From Virgibacillus subterraneus (GTDB taxonomy: Bacteria; Bacillota; Bacilli; Bacillales; Amphibacillaceae), in the NCBI RefSeq assembly GCF_900110695.1, contig NZ_FOEH01000007.1, forward strand, positions 1-64,000: a stretch of DNA of 64,000 bases, written 5' to 3'. The position numbers and the translations under genes are program-made. Each line of letters opens with the position of its first letter. Position 1 is the first letter of the stretch. Shown here in pieces: positions 7,630 through 15,671 of the stretch. Under the pieces are notes generated by a model. The model did no database searches and was not told the origin of the DNA. It worked only from the letters and a program-made list of their open reading frames with translations.

Positions 7630-7668
7630 AAGAAGTAACCGCACTTTGTAAAATGCGATTACTTCTCT
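7627..7668 (-). terminator. Terminator of the merR gene
   Basis: Stem AGAAGTAAYCGCA/TGCGATTACTTCT with T7 on the minus strand, about 70 bp past the regulator stop. Nearly the same stem arms recur in the antitoxin terminator at 9935-9981. Confidence 0.75.
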
Positions 7669-7738
7669 TACCATTCAGACCAAAAAGATCATAACTATTG
7701 AATCCTTATCTAAAGTTGCCATACATTCCAATATTAAA

Positions 7739-8581
7739 CTAGTCTTTTCTAACTGGAAATTGTAACTCAGTCACAAATTCATCAGGATTATCTGTCAGCC
7801 AGTCACCCTTGTGGTATATCTCCCGAACCGGTCCATTGGTTGAATAGCCATTATCAGATGACCATTTATGCATTGTATTAGACGTTTCCCCGATAGTGGA
7901 AAGTGATCCGGTATGAACGATACTTGCCATGTTCTCAACTAAAGGCAGTTCATATACCTTAACGTCATTACTTTCTGGAATAACATTTGTTATCGGTTCA
8001 ACAACCTCCATATCTATCTGACGAGAATCAGTGTTTATAAATAAACCACTATGATACATCGTCAAACAAGGTACAGACCGTTTGCTGTTCATTTTATTAA
8101 TATGTTTATTGACCGTTGACCATAAACTTTCACAAAAATTATCAAATGATAGGCTGTTTGCTTTCTGAATCGACTTTCTTACAGATGCCACTAAGATGGG
8201 TTCAACTTGCTTAATTGATATTTCATTCATATAAGGTACTCCTCCGTTCTTTATTAGAAAAATATTTGTACGGAGACGTTCCAGTCTGTTTGTTTCCAGT
8301 TCCAATGATTTTTCCAAGGAATCTGCCTTATCTTCCAGCATTGTAATTATCTCTTTATTTAAAGAGCCTTCAATTAAGGTAGAAGAAATTTCTGAAAGTG
8401 ATAGGCCGGCATCCTTTAAAGCTAAAACTTTATTGATTGTTACAAGCTGATCAGCTTCATAATAGCGGTAGTTTGTATTCCCATCTATGAACCTGGGTTC
8501 TAGTATTCCTATATTTTCATAATGATAAAGCGTATTTATGGAAAGCCCGCTCAACTTTGAAAAATCACCAATTTTAAACAT
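7739..8581 (-). CDS. MerR-family regulator with GyrI-like ligand domain (BmrR type)
   Basis: 280 residues. The N-terminal winged helix (about 1-70) begins MFKIGDFSKLSGLSINTLYHYE and has the MerR signature YYEADQLVTINKVLALKDAG. A dimerising coiled coil spans about 78-108. The C-terminal part (about 120-280) is the GyrI-like effector domain of multidrug sensors such as BmrR. Such proteins twist promoters with long spacers and activate on ligand binding. Its own promoter has exactly that design (see 8637-8667). The MFS exporter downstream on the same strand is the likely target. ATG 8581 is preceded by GAGGTGAT. Confidence 0.88.
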   Translation of the reverse strand: MFKIGDFSKLSGLSINTLYHYENIGILEPRFIDGNTNYRYYEADQLVTINKVLALKDAGLSLSEISSTLIEGSLNKEIITMLEDKADSLEKSLELETNRLERLRTNIFLIKNGGVPYMNEISIKQVEPILVASVRKSIQKANSLSFDNFCESLWSTVNKHINKMNSKRSVPCLTMYHSGLFINTDSRQIDMEVVEPITNVIPESNDVKVYELPLVENMASIVHTGSLSTIGETSNTMHKWSSDNGYSTNGPVREIYHKGDWLTDNPDEFVTELQFPVRKD

Positions 8582-8636
8582 ATAATCACCTCGAAAAAAC
8601 AGACTATACAGCTGTGCACCTCTGCCGTCTAATTTA

Positions 8637-8667
8637 ATAATAATGTCTTGGGTAACCCAAGAGTCAA
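8637..8667 (-). promoter_or_regulatory. MerR-type promoter with operator palindrome
   Basis: On the minus strand: -35 TTGACT (8667-8662), a spacer of exactly 19 bp, then -10 TATTAT (8642-8637). The spacer opens with the perfect palindrome CTTGGGTTACCCAAG (8647-8661). A 19-bp spacer with a dyad between the hexamers is the hallmark of MerR-regulated promoters. It lies about 55 bp upstream of the merR start, indicating autoregulation. Confidence 0.8.
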
Positions 8668-8877
8668 TAAAGTTTACTATATTTTTTTAATTTATCTAAG
8701 ACTGCTTTTAGCTACCCAGCCTTCTCTACCATCTTTTTTAATTAAGCTATATCCCGTACAGCTGATTCTGTAATCAATCTTACCATAACATTCCAACAAT
8801 CTATCGGATTCTCCGGCAAACACACTTCATCTAACCACCGAATACAATAGGCACAAAACCAGTAAAGGGTGAAAAAA

Positions 8878-9498
8878 GTGCCACAATCATTTCCAGTTAA
8901 TATTGAGCCAATGCGAGTCAGCTATGGTACGGATATCCAAGTAATCTATCCGCATGTTTTTGGTATGCGGGATCGGGGAATGGAGCGATTCATCAATCAG
9001 AACATCGTCGATGAAACACAGCAGCTTATCAACATACAGGTAGCTGAAATGCCGACCACGCTCGTTGAAATGGACGGCTCATTCGAAACTAAAAACAACC
9101 AGCGTGATGTCCTGAGTTTATCCTTTTACAACTATGCGTACCATTATCAGGCAGCACATGGAATGACCTATATCAAATCACTAACTTTTGATTTGGAGAA
9201 CAAAAGCCGCTGCAGTCTCAGTGACCTGTTCAAACAGGGAAGCAATTATGTGGATCGGCTTTCTGAGCTTATTAATGCACAGATTCAAGAGCGCGATATT
9301 GGTACATTTGAGGATACGGTTAAAATTCAGCCGGATCAGGACTTTTACATTGCTGATAAAGCACTAGTCATCTACTTCCAACTCTATGAAATCACACCGT
9401 ATGTTTTCGGGTTTCCGATGTTTCCAATATCAGTCTACGCCATCCGGGATATTATCAATGAAAACGGTCCGCTTGGCCGAATGGCAGAAAATAATTAG
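8878..9498 (+). CDS. DUF3298 domain protein
   Basis: About 206 residues. I choose GTG 8878 because AAAGGG lies eight bases upstream; the in-frame GTG at 8869 overlaps that site. The product follows the DUF4163/DUF3298 plan also seen in the extracytoplasmic part of RsiV: a helix-strand N-terminal half, then LTFDLENKSRCSLSDLFKQG, then a C-terminal block FYIADKALVIYFQLYEITPYVFG. No signal peptide is visible, so it is probably cytoplasmic or a stand-alone version. Function unknown. It is monocistronic, with a strong terminator downstream. Confidence 0.75.
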   Translation: MPQSFPVNIEPMRVSYGTDIQVIYPHVFGMRDRGMERFINQNIVDETQQLINIQVAEMPTTLVEMDGSFETKNNQRDVLSLSFYNYAYHYQAAHGMTYIKSLTFDLENKSRCSLSDLFKQGSNYVDRLSELINAQIQERDIGTFEDTVKIQPDQDFYIADKALVIYFQLYEITPYVFGFPMFPISVYAIRDIINENGPLGRMAENN

Positions 9499-9564
9499 CT
9501 TTATACTAAACTTAAATATAAATTTAAAGTAAGAACATCTATAGGAAGACCATATTCAATCGAA

Positions 9565-9611
9565 GAACCCACACCCATAACAGAACTCACGAAGGGTGTG
9601 GGTTTTTTATT
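9565..9611 (+). terminator. Terminator of the DUF3298 gene
   Basis: Stem AACCCACACCC/GGGTGTGGGTT followed by TTTTTTATT. Confidence 0.85.
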
Positions 9612-9755
9612 ATCATTTTTAGATTAAAGAACATAAAAACGAACCTTTGTTCGTGAAATTACTATTAATCTTTTAACTCTTATGGTAAAATTTATGTAGC
9701 AACTACATAGTATAGTGGGCGGTTGGCCATCTTCCTTGAGAAGGGAGGTGGTAGG

Positions 9756-9956
9756 ATGACGACATTTGAAGCATTAAGTCTAGTAGCGCAATTTAGCATT
9801 TCACTAATAGCGACACTGACACTAATTGTAACTATTGTCGTCTACCTAAGAACAAAAGCGCTGGAGCTGGACGTCGCTGATTCGGAAGTCCAATTATCCA
9901 CAGCACTTAAATTTTATTATTTCCTATATAAACAAAAAGAAGTAACCGCCCCGTGA
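9756..9956 (+). CDS. Type I toxin, holin-like TxpA/Hol_Tox family
   Basis: A 66-residue ORF starting MTTFEALSLVAQFSISLIAT, matching the start of small holin-like type I toxins (TxpA/BsrG/Hol_Tox). These have an N-terminal M-x-T-F-E-A-L box, one transmembrane helix (about 8-32), and then a polar tail. It is longer than usual for the family (30-60). The tail ELDVADSEVQLSTALKFY recurs twice elsewhere in the window as relics. AAGGGAGGTGG lies just upstream of ATG 9756. Expression would insert into and disturb the membrane; control is by the antisense RNA at 9930-10052, which overlaps the end of this ORF. Confidence 0.75.
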   Translation: MTTFEALSLVAQFSISLIATLTLIVTIVVYLRTKALELDVADSEVQLSTALKFYYFLYKQKEVTAP

Positions 9957-10052
9957 CCAATGGTAAGCAGTTACTTCTTTTGCCAAAACCCTCTTTATGC
10001 GGTCTGTAGTTGTCGGTAACGGGTAGTTAGCGCTACTCGTTACCTTATTCTT
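9930..10052 (-). ncRNA. Predicted antisense antitoxin RNA of the TxpA-like toxin
   Basis: A near-consensus sigma-A promoter reads leftward into the 3' end of the toxin mRNA. Transcription should start near 10052 and end at the hairpin 9935-9981 (AAGAAGTAACTGC/GCGGTTACTTCTT on the minus strand) with a T-rich tail TTTTTGTTT. The predicted RNA of about 120 nt overlaps the last codons of the toxin and its 3' UTR. This matches the convergent layout of txpA/RatA and bsrG/SR4. A second dyad GGTAACGAGTAG/CTACCCGTTACC (about 10017-10043) would form a 5' stem. Confidence 0.7.
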
Positions 10053-10058
10053 ATTATA

Positions 10059-10087
10059 AGTATAATTTTATTCATTTATACTGTCAA
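10059..10087 (-). promoter_or_regulatory. Strong sigma-A promoter of the antitoxin RNA
   Basis: Minus strand -35 TTGACA (10087-10082), 17-bp spacer, -10 TATACT (10064-10059). It has a consensus -35, one mismatch from TATAAT, and ideal spacing, as expected for an abundant antisense RNA. Confidence 0.85.
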
Positions 10088-10431
10088 TGTATTTGTGTCA
10101 CCAGATATTTAATCTCAAACATTATAACACCATTATATTAAAATTTCATGATACTTTTAATTTCCATGCCACTTTTTCACCGCGAGAAACGATAATACTT
10201 ATGAATAATATAATTATTCATAACCACCAACCCAGCGTGGACCCGTTCAGCATACAATTTTCCATGCTTGTTTTGTAAGATCCAATTAATTAGATCATTC
10301 TACTGTATAGATATACTTTATTAGACTTAGCAAGTTTAAATATCTGCCTTCCTTAAGAATACTGGTCAACTACTCCACCTATTCTTAAGGACTTGTAACT
10401 TATTATACTTTCGCAGTTTTATATTCACAAA
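10088..10431. other. Intergenic stretch with two dyads
   Basis: No gene seen. It contains a 62-bp repeat (10166-10227) with the palindrome TTATGAATAAT/ATTATTCATAA that recurs at 41461-41522. It also contains an inverted pair CCTTAAGAATA/TATTCTTAAGG (about 10351-10392) after bioY that lacks a T run. Confidence 0.5.
10166..10227. repeat. Dispersed 62-bp repeat with palindrome, copy 1
   Basis: Starts ATGCCACTTTTTCACC and includes GAAACGATAATA followed by TTATGAATAAT/ATTATTCATAA. The partner copy at 41461-41522 is identical over most positions. Both lie between genes. Confidence 0.65.
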
Positions 10432-11001
10432 CTATGCAGCATTTTTTGAAGATGTGATATTAACATTCGCCTGGACTAAACGGTTTCTAACTGTTATTCC
10501 AATCCAGCTGGCAAGAAATGCTTTAATTAATCCTACGATTATGAACGGATAGACACCTGCTGCTAGTGCCTCACCCCATGTTAGTTCAACCACATATTTA
10601 AGCTGAATAGTCCCAAATAATAACGTAATCACCATACCTATAGTATTTGCAATCATTGCCATAGGGACAGTAAACCTAGACTTTTCAAGGATAAATCCTG
10701 TGACAAAGGCAGCTGCAATAAACCCGAATATGTATCCTCCTGTTGGTCCTACCAATACTTGAGAGCCTCCACTAAATCCTGCAAACACCGGAAGACCTAT
10801 AGCCCCAATTGCTGCATAGCAAACCATGGCGACAGCTCCTTTTCGACTTCCGAGAATAGTCGCCGTAATTCCGACTGCTAGTGTTTGGCCACTTATCGGC
10901 ACAAGAGGAAGTGGGATCTCAATTTGGGCCATAATAGCTGTTATCGCAGCAAAGATTGCACAATGTAATATGAATCTGAGCTTCTCACTTTGTTGTTCCA
11001 A
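10432..11001 (-). CDS. bioY: BioY, biotin transporter substrate-binding subunit
   Basis: A six-helix membrane protein of the BioY family, the S component of the ECF biotin transporter. It binds biotin and docks to the shared EcfA/A'/T module, which is not in this window. Diagnostic motifs are QIEIPLPLVPISGQT and GPTGGYIFGF. I prefer TTG 11001, which has AAGGAG nine bases upstream. The frame also opens at ATG 11046, but then the ribosome site would lie inside the gene. The length is about 190 residues. A BirA-type operator overlies its promoter, so expression should fall when biotin is sufficient. Confidence 0.9.
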   Translation of the reverse strand: MEQQSEKLRFILHCAIFAAITAIMAQIEIPLPLVPISGQTLAVGITATILGSRKGAVAMVCYAAIGAIGLPVFAGFSGGSQVLVGPTGGYIFGFIAAAFVTGFILEKSRFTVPMAMIANTIGMVITLLFGTIQLKYVVELTWGEALAAGVYPFIIVGLIKAFLASWIGITVRNRLVQANVNITSSKNAA

Positions 11002-11069
11002 TTCTCTCAACTCCTTAACTTTAAAATAATTGCATAGACAGGACACAAAAAACAGTATCCATTATAGTG

Positions 11070-11121
11070 ATTATAAACATAGATTAAATTATTGTAAACC
11101 ACAATACCAATAGGTTAACAA
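11070..11121 (-). promoter_or_regulatory. bioY promoter with BirA-type operator
   Basis: Inverted repeat TTGTAAACC (11092-11100), 12 bp, GGTTAACAA (11113-11121), matching the half-sites of biotin-repressor operators. On the minus strand its inner arm supplies the -35 TTTACA (11098-11093), followed by a 17-bp spacer and -10 TATAAT (11075-11070). Repressor binding would cover the -35 box. The half-site spacing is shorter than the E. coli operator, which is the only reservation. Confidence 0.75.
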
Positions 11122-11346
11122 TATAGTTGAACTCATATACCCTATTCAGCCTCCTCTCCTATATTTTGGTATTATATATAAAAGTACCCTAAAGGTGTCA
11201 CATTTTAGTATTTAAAAGAGTCTGCCATTTTGGTATAACTATTCTTTATCCTGTTCCACATCAACAATCACTTTAAGAATATTAGTATTAATTTTTTTCA
11301 ATAATAGTTATATATCATACACTGCAAAATCAAAAGAGGAATTAAT

Positions 11347-12429
11347 ATGTTAAAACAGTTTTACAGTGACGTAATCCAATATAAAGGGACCCATTATGAC
11401 TACGGTTATTTCCAAGGTGAACTTCTCAAAGATTCGACTATTTTGCCTAACCGTGAAAAACAATGGGGGCCTAAGAAAAATCGGCACTTTTTGATTAATC
11501 CGGAAGAGTATAAAAATATCATGTCAAAATTTGCACCAGCCATACTTGATGAAATTCGCGGACTTGCTGATGCCCTTCACATGAATATGGAAAAGGCATT
11601 CCGTCTGTTTGGCGGATATTATTTGGAATATACCAGAAGCGGCTGTTCCATTTTTACCGATTCTAATTTTATGGTCCGGAATTACGACAGTAACCCTAAA
11701 GGTTATGAAGGACGTTATATGCTATACGAGCCGACCGATCAGGGGCTTGCCGTTATCGGACCGTCTATGCAAATTACTGGGCGGATTGATGGAATGAACG
11801 AAAAAGGACTCGTAATGGGTTATAATTTTACTCATAGCAAAAAATCAGGAGATGGGTTTCTATGTAATATGATTGGCCGCCTAATTTTAGAGACATGTGC
11901 AAGTGTGGATGAGGCAATCTCTTTACTGAAAGAGATTCCACACAGACATTCGTTCAGTTATGTTCTTCTGGATTCCTCCGGAGAATCCTATGTCGTCGAA
12001 GCTTCGCCAAGAAAAGTAGTAGTGCGGAAATCTAATGTATGTACAAATCATTTCCAGTTGCTTGATGAAGAAAATCGCTACCGTCTTGAAGAATCACGCC
12101 ATCGGGAGAAAACCATACAACAAAAGCAACTTCAGGCAACGAACCCTTATCAAGCTTTCAAAGTTATGAACGATCCCGCTCACAGTGTATTTTCAAAAAA
12201 ATACGATGCAGCTGCCGGGACTATTCACACGTCTACTTATTTTCCGAAAGAATTGAAAGCTTGGTTCGTAATTGGTCCGAATCGAGAACCGGTGATTTTT
12301 GACTTTACCAAGTGGATTCAAGGTGACAAGATTAACATTAAGCGAATCAAAGGTAACCTTGAATATGCTGGTTCTTTTGTAAATATGGAATACTTGTTTG
12401 ACCCTTCAGCGCGTTATGGACTGGAATGA
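11347..12429 (+). CDS. C45-family autoproteolytic hydrolase/acyltransferase
   Basis: 360 residues of the C45 (isopenicillin N acyltransferase-like) family of the N-terminal nucleophile superfamily. The precursor is expected to cut itself before Cys100 in the motif RSGCSIF, leaving Cys100 as the new N-terminal nucleophile. The segment before it (1-99) would be the alpha chain. Later blocks MGYNFTHSKK and VVEASPRKVVV fit the beta chain. Bacterial members hydrolyse or transfer small amide-linked acyl groups; the substrate is unknown. No signal peptide. ATG 11347 follows AAAGAGGA. Monocistronic. Confidence 0.85.
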   Translation: MLKQFYSDVIQYKGTHYDYGYFQGELLKDSTILPNREKQWGPKKNRHFLINPEEYKNIMSKFAPAILDEIRGLADALHMNMEKAFRLFGGYYLEYTRSGCSIFTDSNFMVRNYDSNPKGYEGRYMLYEPTDQGLAVIGPSMQITGRIDGMNEKGLVMGYNFTHSKKSGDGFLCNMIGRLILETCASVDEAISLLKEIPHRHSFSYVLLDSSGESYVVEASPRKVVVRKSNVCTNHFQLLDEENRYRLEESRHREKTIQQKQLQATNPYQAFKVMNDPAHSVFSKKYDAAAGTIHTSTYFPKELKAWFVIGPNREPVIFDFTKWIQGDKINIKRIKGNLEYAGSFVNMEYLFDPSARYGLE

Positions 12430-12504
12430 CGTGTGAGATAAAAGATACACGAAGATTCGATCTTGACCACGGGGAGGTAAGTCCACTAGGCGCTAGTATG
12501 TCCT

Positions 12505-12562
12505 GTAGGTCGGATCTGGACGTGGCTAATTCAGAAGTCCGGTTTCCTTCAGCTTTATAGTT
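12505..12562 (+). pseudogene. Relic of the TxpA-like toxin tail, copy 2
   Basis: The stretch GATCTGGACGTGGCTAATTC and onward encodes D-L-D-V-A-N-S-E-V-R in the same frame as the tail of the toxin at 9756-9956 (ELDVADSEV). There is no N-terminal membrane helix in front. It looks like a fragment left by a duplicated toxin locus. Confidence 0.5.
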
Positions 12563-12575
12563 ACCTCGTAAACAA

Positions 12576-12609
12576 TAAAAAACCCTCACTAAAATGCGAT
12601 GGGTTTTTC
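12576..12609 (-). terminator. Terminator of the mscS locus
   Basis: Stem AAAACCC/GGGTTTT with a T6 run on the minus strand directly after the mscS stop codon. Confidence 0.7.
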
Positions 12610-12611
12610 AC

Positions 12612-13401
12612 CTAATTATTTACATGAACATTCATTTGTGGATATGGAATTAAGATTTTTTCTTCATCAAAACGCTTTTTCACTTCTTCTAATATATCAA
12701 AATGTACTGTCCAGTAATCATCTGCATTTACCCAGACTCTCACAGTATAAACCACTCCGCTTTCCCCTTGGTCTGATAATCGGACAAATGGCTCAGGATC
12801 TTGCAGAACTAATGAATGGTTTTTGAACAACATCATTTAAAGTTTCAAGAACATGATTCGTATCTGACTCATATCCTGTCCTGAATTGGAAATCCACACG
12901 TCTAGTATCATTGACTGAATAGTTCACAATACCTGAGTTAGACAAAATGCCATTTGGAATATAGATGACTTTATTGTCTGGTGTAATTAACTCTGTGTAA
13001 AGAATTTGAATTCCTTTTACAGTACCGCTGTATCCAGCACCCTCTACATAGTCTCCCACTCTAAAAGGACGCAGTGTTAATAACAATATTCCACCCGCGA
13101 AATTGGCGAGTGACCCTTGAAATGCTAGACCAATTGCAAAACCTGCTGCAGCAATAATTGCTACAAATGAAGTGATGTCTACCCCTAATATTTTTATAAT
13201 AGACAAGATCAGTAAAATTTTAAGTATAGTTCCGATTAACGAAAGTAAAAACGGCTTTAAGGTATCATCCGTTTTAGAGCGTTCAATTCTTTTCCCAATT
13301 ATGTTCGTGATTGCTTTGATCACAATTAACCCGACAATCAGGACAATAATTGCCAGCGCAATGTTTTTAATAATAGGTAGTGCCACTTCCATCCATTCCA
13401 T
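12612..13401 (-). pseudogene. Small-conductance mechanosensitive channel (MscS), frameshifted
   Basis: The first part (13401 to about 12825) encodes the MscS membrane region: three helices, the pore-lining helix GFAIGLAFQGSLANFAGG, and the start of the beta domain (PFRVGDYVEGAGYSGTVKGI). It then stops. The second part, in the next frame, encodes the C-terminal alpha-beta domain (VRVWVNADDYWTVHFDILEEV) to 12612. Removing one A from the A5 run near 12822 restores one protein of about 262 residues, close to B. subtilis YkuT in size. MscS channels release solutes on osmotic down-shock. Either the gene is broken or the base is a read error. Confidence 0.85.
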
Positions 13402-13697
13402 TTTTATTCCTCGCTTTGTATTCTAGTATTTTTTATACTTGCTTACTCTATTTCGAACTGTGCATAGAATAACCAATTCCTTGTGAATATATTATCATAC
13501 ATTATGACCTGAATAACCTACAAGTAACCGAGTCACCATTTGATTGTTATATAACCATATAACTGGGGTAAATAATCTAAATGATTTAATTTTGCACAAA
13601 GGTCGATCAAATATAAAAGTCATCTGTTAGATACCCTCATAATTTTTTACTACTGGTCGAAATGCTAATGTTGACTGACTAAAAAGGAGCAGGTAAT
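13402..13697. other. Intergenic stretch upstream of mscS and the Spo0E-like ORF
   Basis: Almost 300 bp of A/T-rich DNA between divergent genes. It presumably carries both promoters, and I see no further coding sense. Confidence 0.35.
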
Positions 13698-13847
13698 TTG
13701 TCAGATAGTAACGAAGACTTGAAGCTTGAAATCGAAAAACTAAGACATGAGATGTATCACGCCTATGAAACCCATCAAGAGTACAAAATCCTCGTTAGCA
13801 TCTCCCAAAAGTTAGACAACTTGTTAAATAAGTTGAAGCAAAATTGA
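13698..13847 (+). CDS. Spo0E-like sporulation regulatory phosphatase
   Basis: A 49-residue ORF starting at TTG 13698 with AAGGAG eight bases upstream. The product has the two-helix Spo0E plan: helix LEIEKLRHEMYHAY, a turn, then helix SISQKLDNLLNKL. The family signature S-Q-x-L-D, whose Asp is needed for dephosphorylating Spo0A~P, is intact. Such proteins delay sporulation. It is monocistronic, with a good terminator six bases after the stop. Confidence 0.8.
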   Translation: MSDSNEDLKLEIEKLRHEMYHAYETHQEYKILVSISQKLDNLLNKLKQN

Positions 13848-13851
13848 TAAC

Positions 13852-13884
13852 TAAACCCTCCGGTATCCCTGGAGGGTTTTTTTA
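13852..13884 (+). terminator. Terminator of the Spo0E-like gene
   Basis: Stem AAACCCTCC/GGAGGGTTT followed by a T run. Confidence 0.9.
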
Positions 13885-14265
13885 AAAGAAAAATTTCTAA
13901 AGAAAGGACAAGTGAATCAAATAGGACACTTCAAACGTAGGTAGTTTTAGCTATTCGAGTAAGAAAATATTATAAATAGTCGTGCATATACTTATGTAGA
14001 GTTCGAGATATAAGAAGGCATTTTATTGAATTAATAGAAGTTGTAAATAGATATCAATATACTAGATTATGTTTGTTGTTTATTTTTAAATCCTATGATT
14101 TTGTCATTGGTAACGTTAATAACATCACCTAGGGCAACATATTTAGGCACTTAAATAATGATGCAATAGCGTAAAAGAGATTACAGAAAATGAATTTTCA
14201 AGACCAATTACATTACGTTGGCTATATTATAATTTACGGATTTCTACGTGAAAGGTGTTAAAGAC
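13885..14265. other. Gene-free stretch
   Basis: About 380 bp, A/T-rich, with no ORF or hairpin I would defend. It should contain the promoter of the kinase gene at 14266. Confidence 0.35.
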
Positions 14266-14817
14266 ATGAGGTTAGCGGTTATTACAGTTGGAAAAACACA
14301 TAGCGGAAAAACTATATTTGCTCGAACTTTAGAACAGGGTCTGCCCAACTCTCTTATGATAGACCAGGATAATCACGCAGAATTTATCAACACTTTTTAT
14401 AATACCCTGCAGCCAAAACAGCACCCTAATACTCTCAAGTATGCTGTATCTCAAACAATTGTTGATTATGCTGTTAATCAGACTAATTTACACCTTATTA
14501 TCAGCAACTCAAATCGTAAACGAAAGGATCGCTTTGAACTACTCAAACAGTTTCACGAAAAAGGATTTATCAGCATTCTTGTTCACTTTAATTTCCCAGA
14601 CCATATCCTTCAAACACGAGTTACTGAAAGTCAGCGCAGTACAAATATACTCAGGAGTGCTTCTAATTTTGAGGAAGTGCTTAATCGGCAACAGACTGAT
14701 ACTCTGAAAGAAGAGGTGTCAGATCCAAAAGAAGGAGAAGCAGATCATTTATTTGTAGTAGAAGACAATGAAGAAGTTGAATCTGTTATTCAAAGAATTA
14801 TTCGAATTGCTCAATGA
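14266..14817 (+). CDS. P-loop kinase-like ATP-binding protein
   Basis: 183 residues from ATG 14266, chosen because AAAGGTG lies eight bases upstream; an upstream in-frame GTG at 14248 has no site. The N-terminus has a Walker A loop, VGKTHSGKT (about 10-18), and a following D-x-D (MIDQDNH) like small-molecule kinases of the AAA_33/zeta-toxin-like group. An R-x(n)-R lid region (RVTESQRSTNILR) is present. The substrate is unknown. No antitoxin-like partner is adjacent, so a toxin role is not supported. Terminator downstream. Confidence 0.7.
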   Translation: MRLAVITVGKTHSGKTIFARTLEQGLPNSLMIDQDNHAEFINTFYNTLQPKQHPNTLKYAVSQTIVDYAVNQTNLHLIISNSNRKRKDRFELLKQFHEKGFISILVHFNFPDHILQTRVTESQRSTNILRSASNFEEVLNRQQTDTLKEEVSDPKEGEADHLFVVEDNEEVESVIQRIIRIAQ

Positions 14818-14845
14818 ATGAGGGCTTTAGTGAAATAATACAGAA

Positions 14846-14882
14846 ATAGCCTAGCATATCATTATGAATGCTAGGCTATTAT
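14846..14882 (+). terminator. Bidirectional terminator
   Basis: Stem AATAGCCTAGCAT/ATGCTAGGCTATT followed by A/T-rich sequence, between the convergent kinase and flavin reductase genes. Confidence 0.75.
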
Positions 14883-14912
14883 ATTTCAAAATACCCAAAT
14901 GAATTTTACCTT

Positions 14913-15473
14913 TTACTGTCTTACTGTTTGCAATGCTCCGCTCCATGATAGAAGTTGATCAAGCATTTCATTCGCATTGTTTTCATGGTAGTCTGCTGGT
15001 TTGAACTTACTAAAGTCTTCAAAGTCAGTCATTAGTGAGAATGTAACTGCTGTGCGTACATCTGCCACTTGTAATTCCCCTAAAATAAGGCGCAGATTTT
15101 CATGTGCCCGCGTACCGCCTAAGCTGCCATAACCGACAAAGCCTGCTGCCTTGTTGTTGACTTCTGGATTTAAATAATCCAATGCATTTTTAAATGCTCC
15201 GCCTATTGCGTGGTTATATTCTGGTGCAATGAAAATATAGCCATCAAAAGAAGCTATTTTTTCGGACCAAGCTTTAATTGCTTCCTCAGCTTCTTGTTGT
15301 TCAGTTTCTGGTACTGCTGCACCCAAAAACGGCAATTTATATTCTGCTAGATCTACAATCTCATATTCTGCCTTATCGTTACGCTTTGTCGCGAGATCAT
15401 TGATCCAGTTTGCAACTGCTTCCCCATTACGACCTTGACGAACACTTCCTAGAACAATTCCTATCTTTACCAT
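14913..15473 (-). CDS. NADPH-dependent FMN reductase
   Basis: 186 residues of the flavodoxin-like NADPH-dependent FMN reductase family. The phosphate-binding loop GSVRQGRNG (9-17) and the flavin motif APEYNHAIGGAFKNALDYL are both present. Members reduce FMN, azo dyes or quinones with NADPH. ATG 15473 has AGGAGA. It is divergent from an HxlR-type regulator and a DsbA-like protein. That layout resembles thiol/quinone-responsive modules in which the regulator controls the flavin enzyme. Confidence 0.88.
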   Translation of the reverse strand: MVKIGIVLGSVRQGRNGEAVANWINDLATKRNDKAEYEIVDLAEYKLPFLGAAVPETEQQEAEEAIKAWSEKIASFDGYIFIAPEYNHAIGGAFKNALDYLNPEVNNKAAGFVGYGSLGGTRAHENLRLILGELQVADVRTAVTFSLMTDFEDFSKFKPADYHENNANEMLDQLLSWSGALQTVRQ

Positions 15474-15671
15474 TTATATCTCTCCTACTATGTTTATTAT
15501 CCTTAATTCAAGACAATCGCTAGTATAATCTATTAATACAACTAAGTCTATCTTTTTGCTCAGGATTAAAAGAACGATTATCAATGAACGTTTTAGTTAA
15601 ACTCTAAGTGTATATTTTATACTTGATATACTTTTTATATCAGATATACTATTTATAAAGAGGTGTTAAAC

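Noticed and set aside
10087-10278. 63-residue plus-strand ORF
   Set aside because: It crosses the twin repeat palindrome and has low-complexity composition and no ribosome site.
12347-12589. 80-residue minus-strand ORF after the C45 gene
   Set aside because: It overlaps the C45 3' end and the toxin-tail relic; no ribosome site or recognisable fold.
14266-14817. Zeta-type toxin
   Set aside because: The P-loop protein has no epsilon-like antitoxin gene beside it, so only a generic kinase call is justified.
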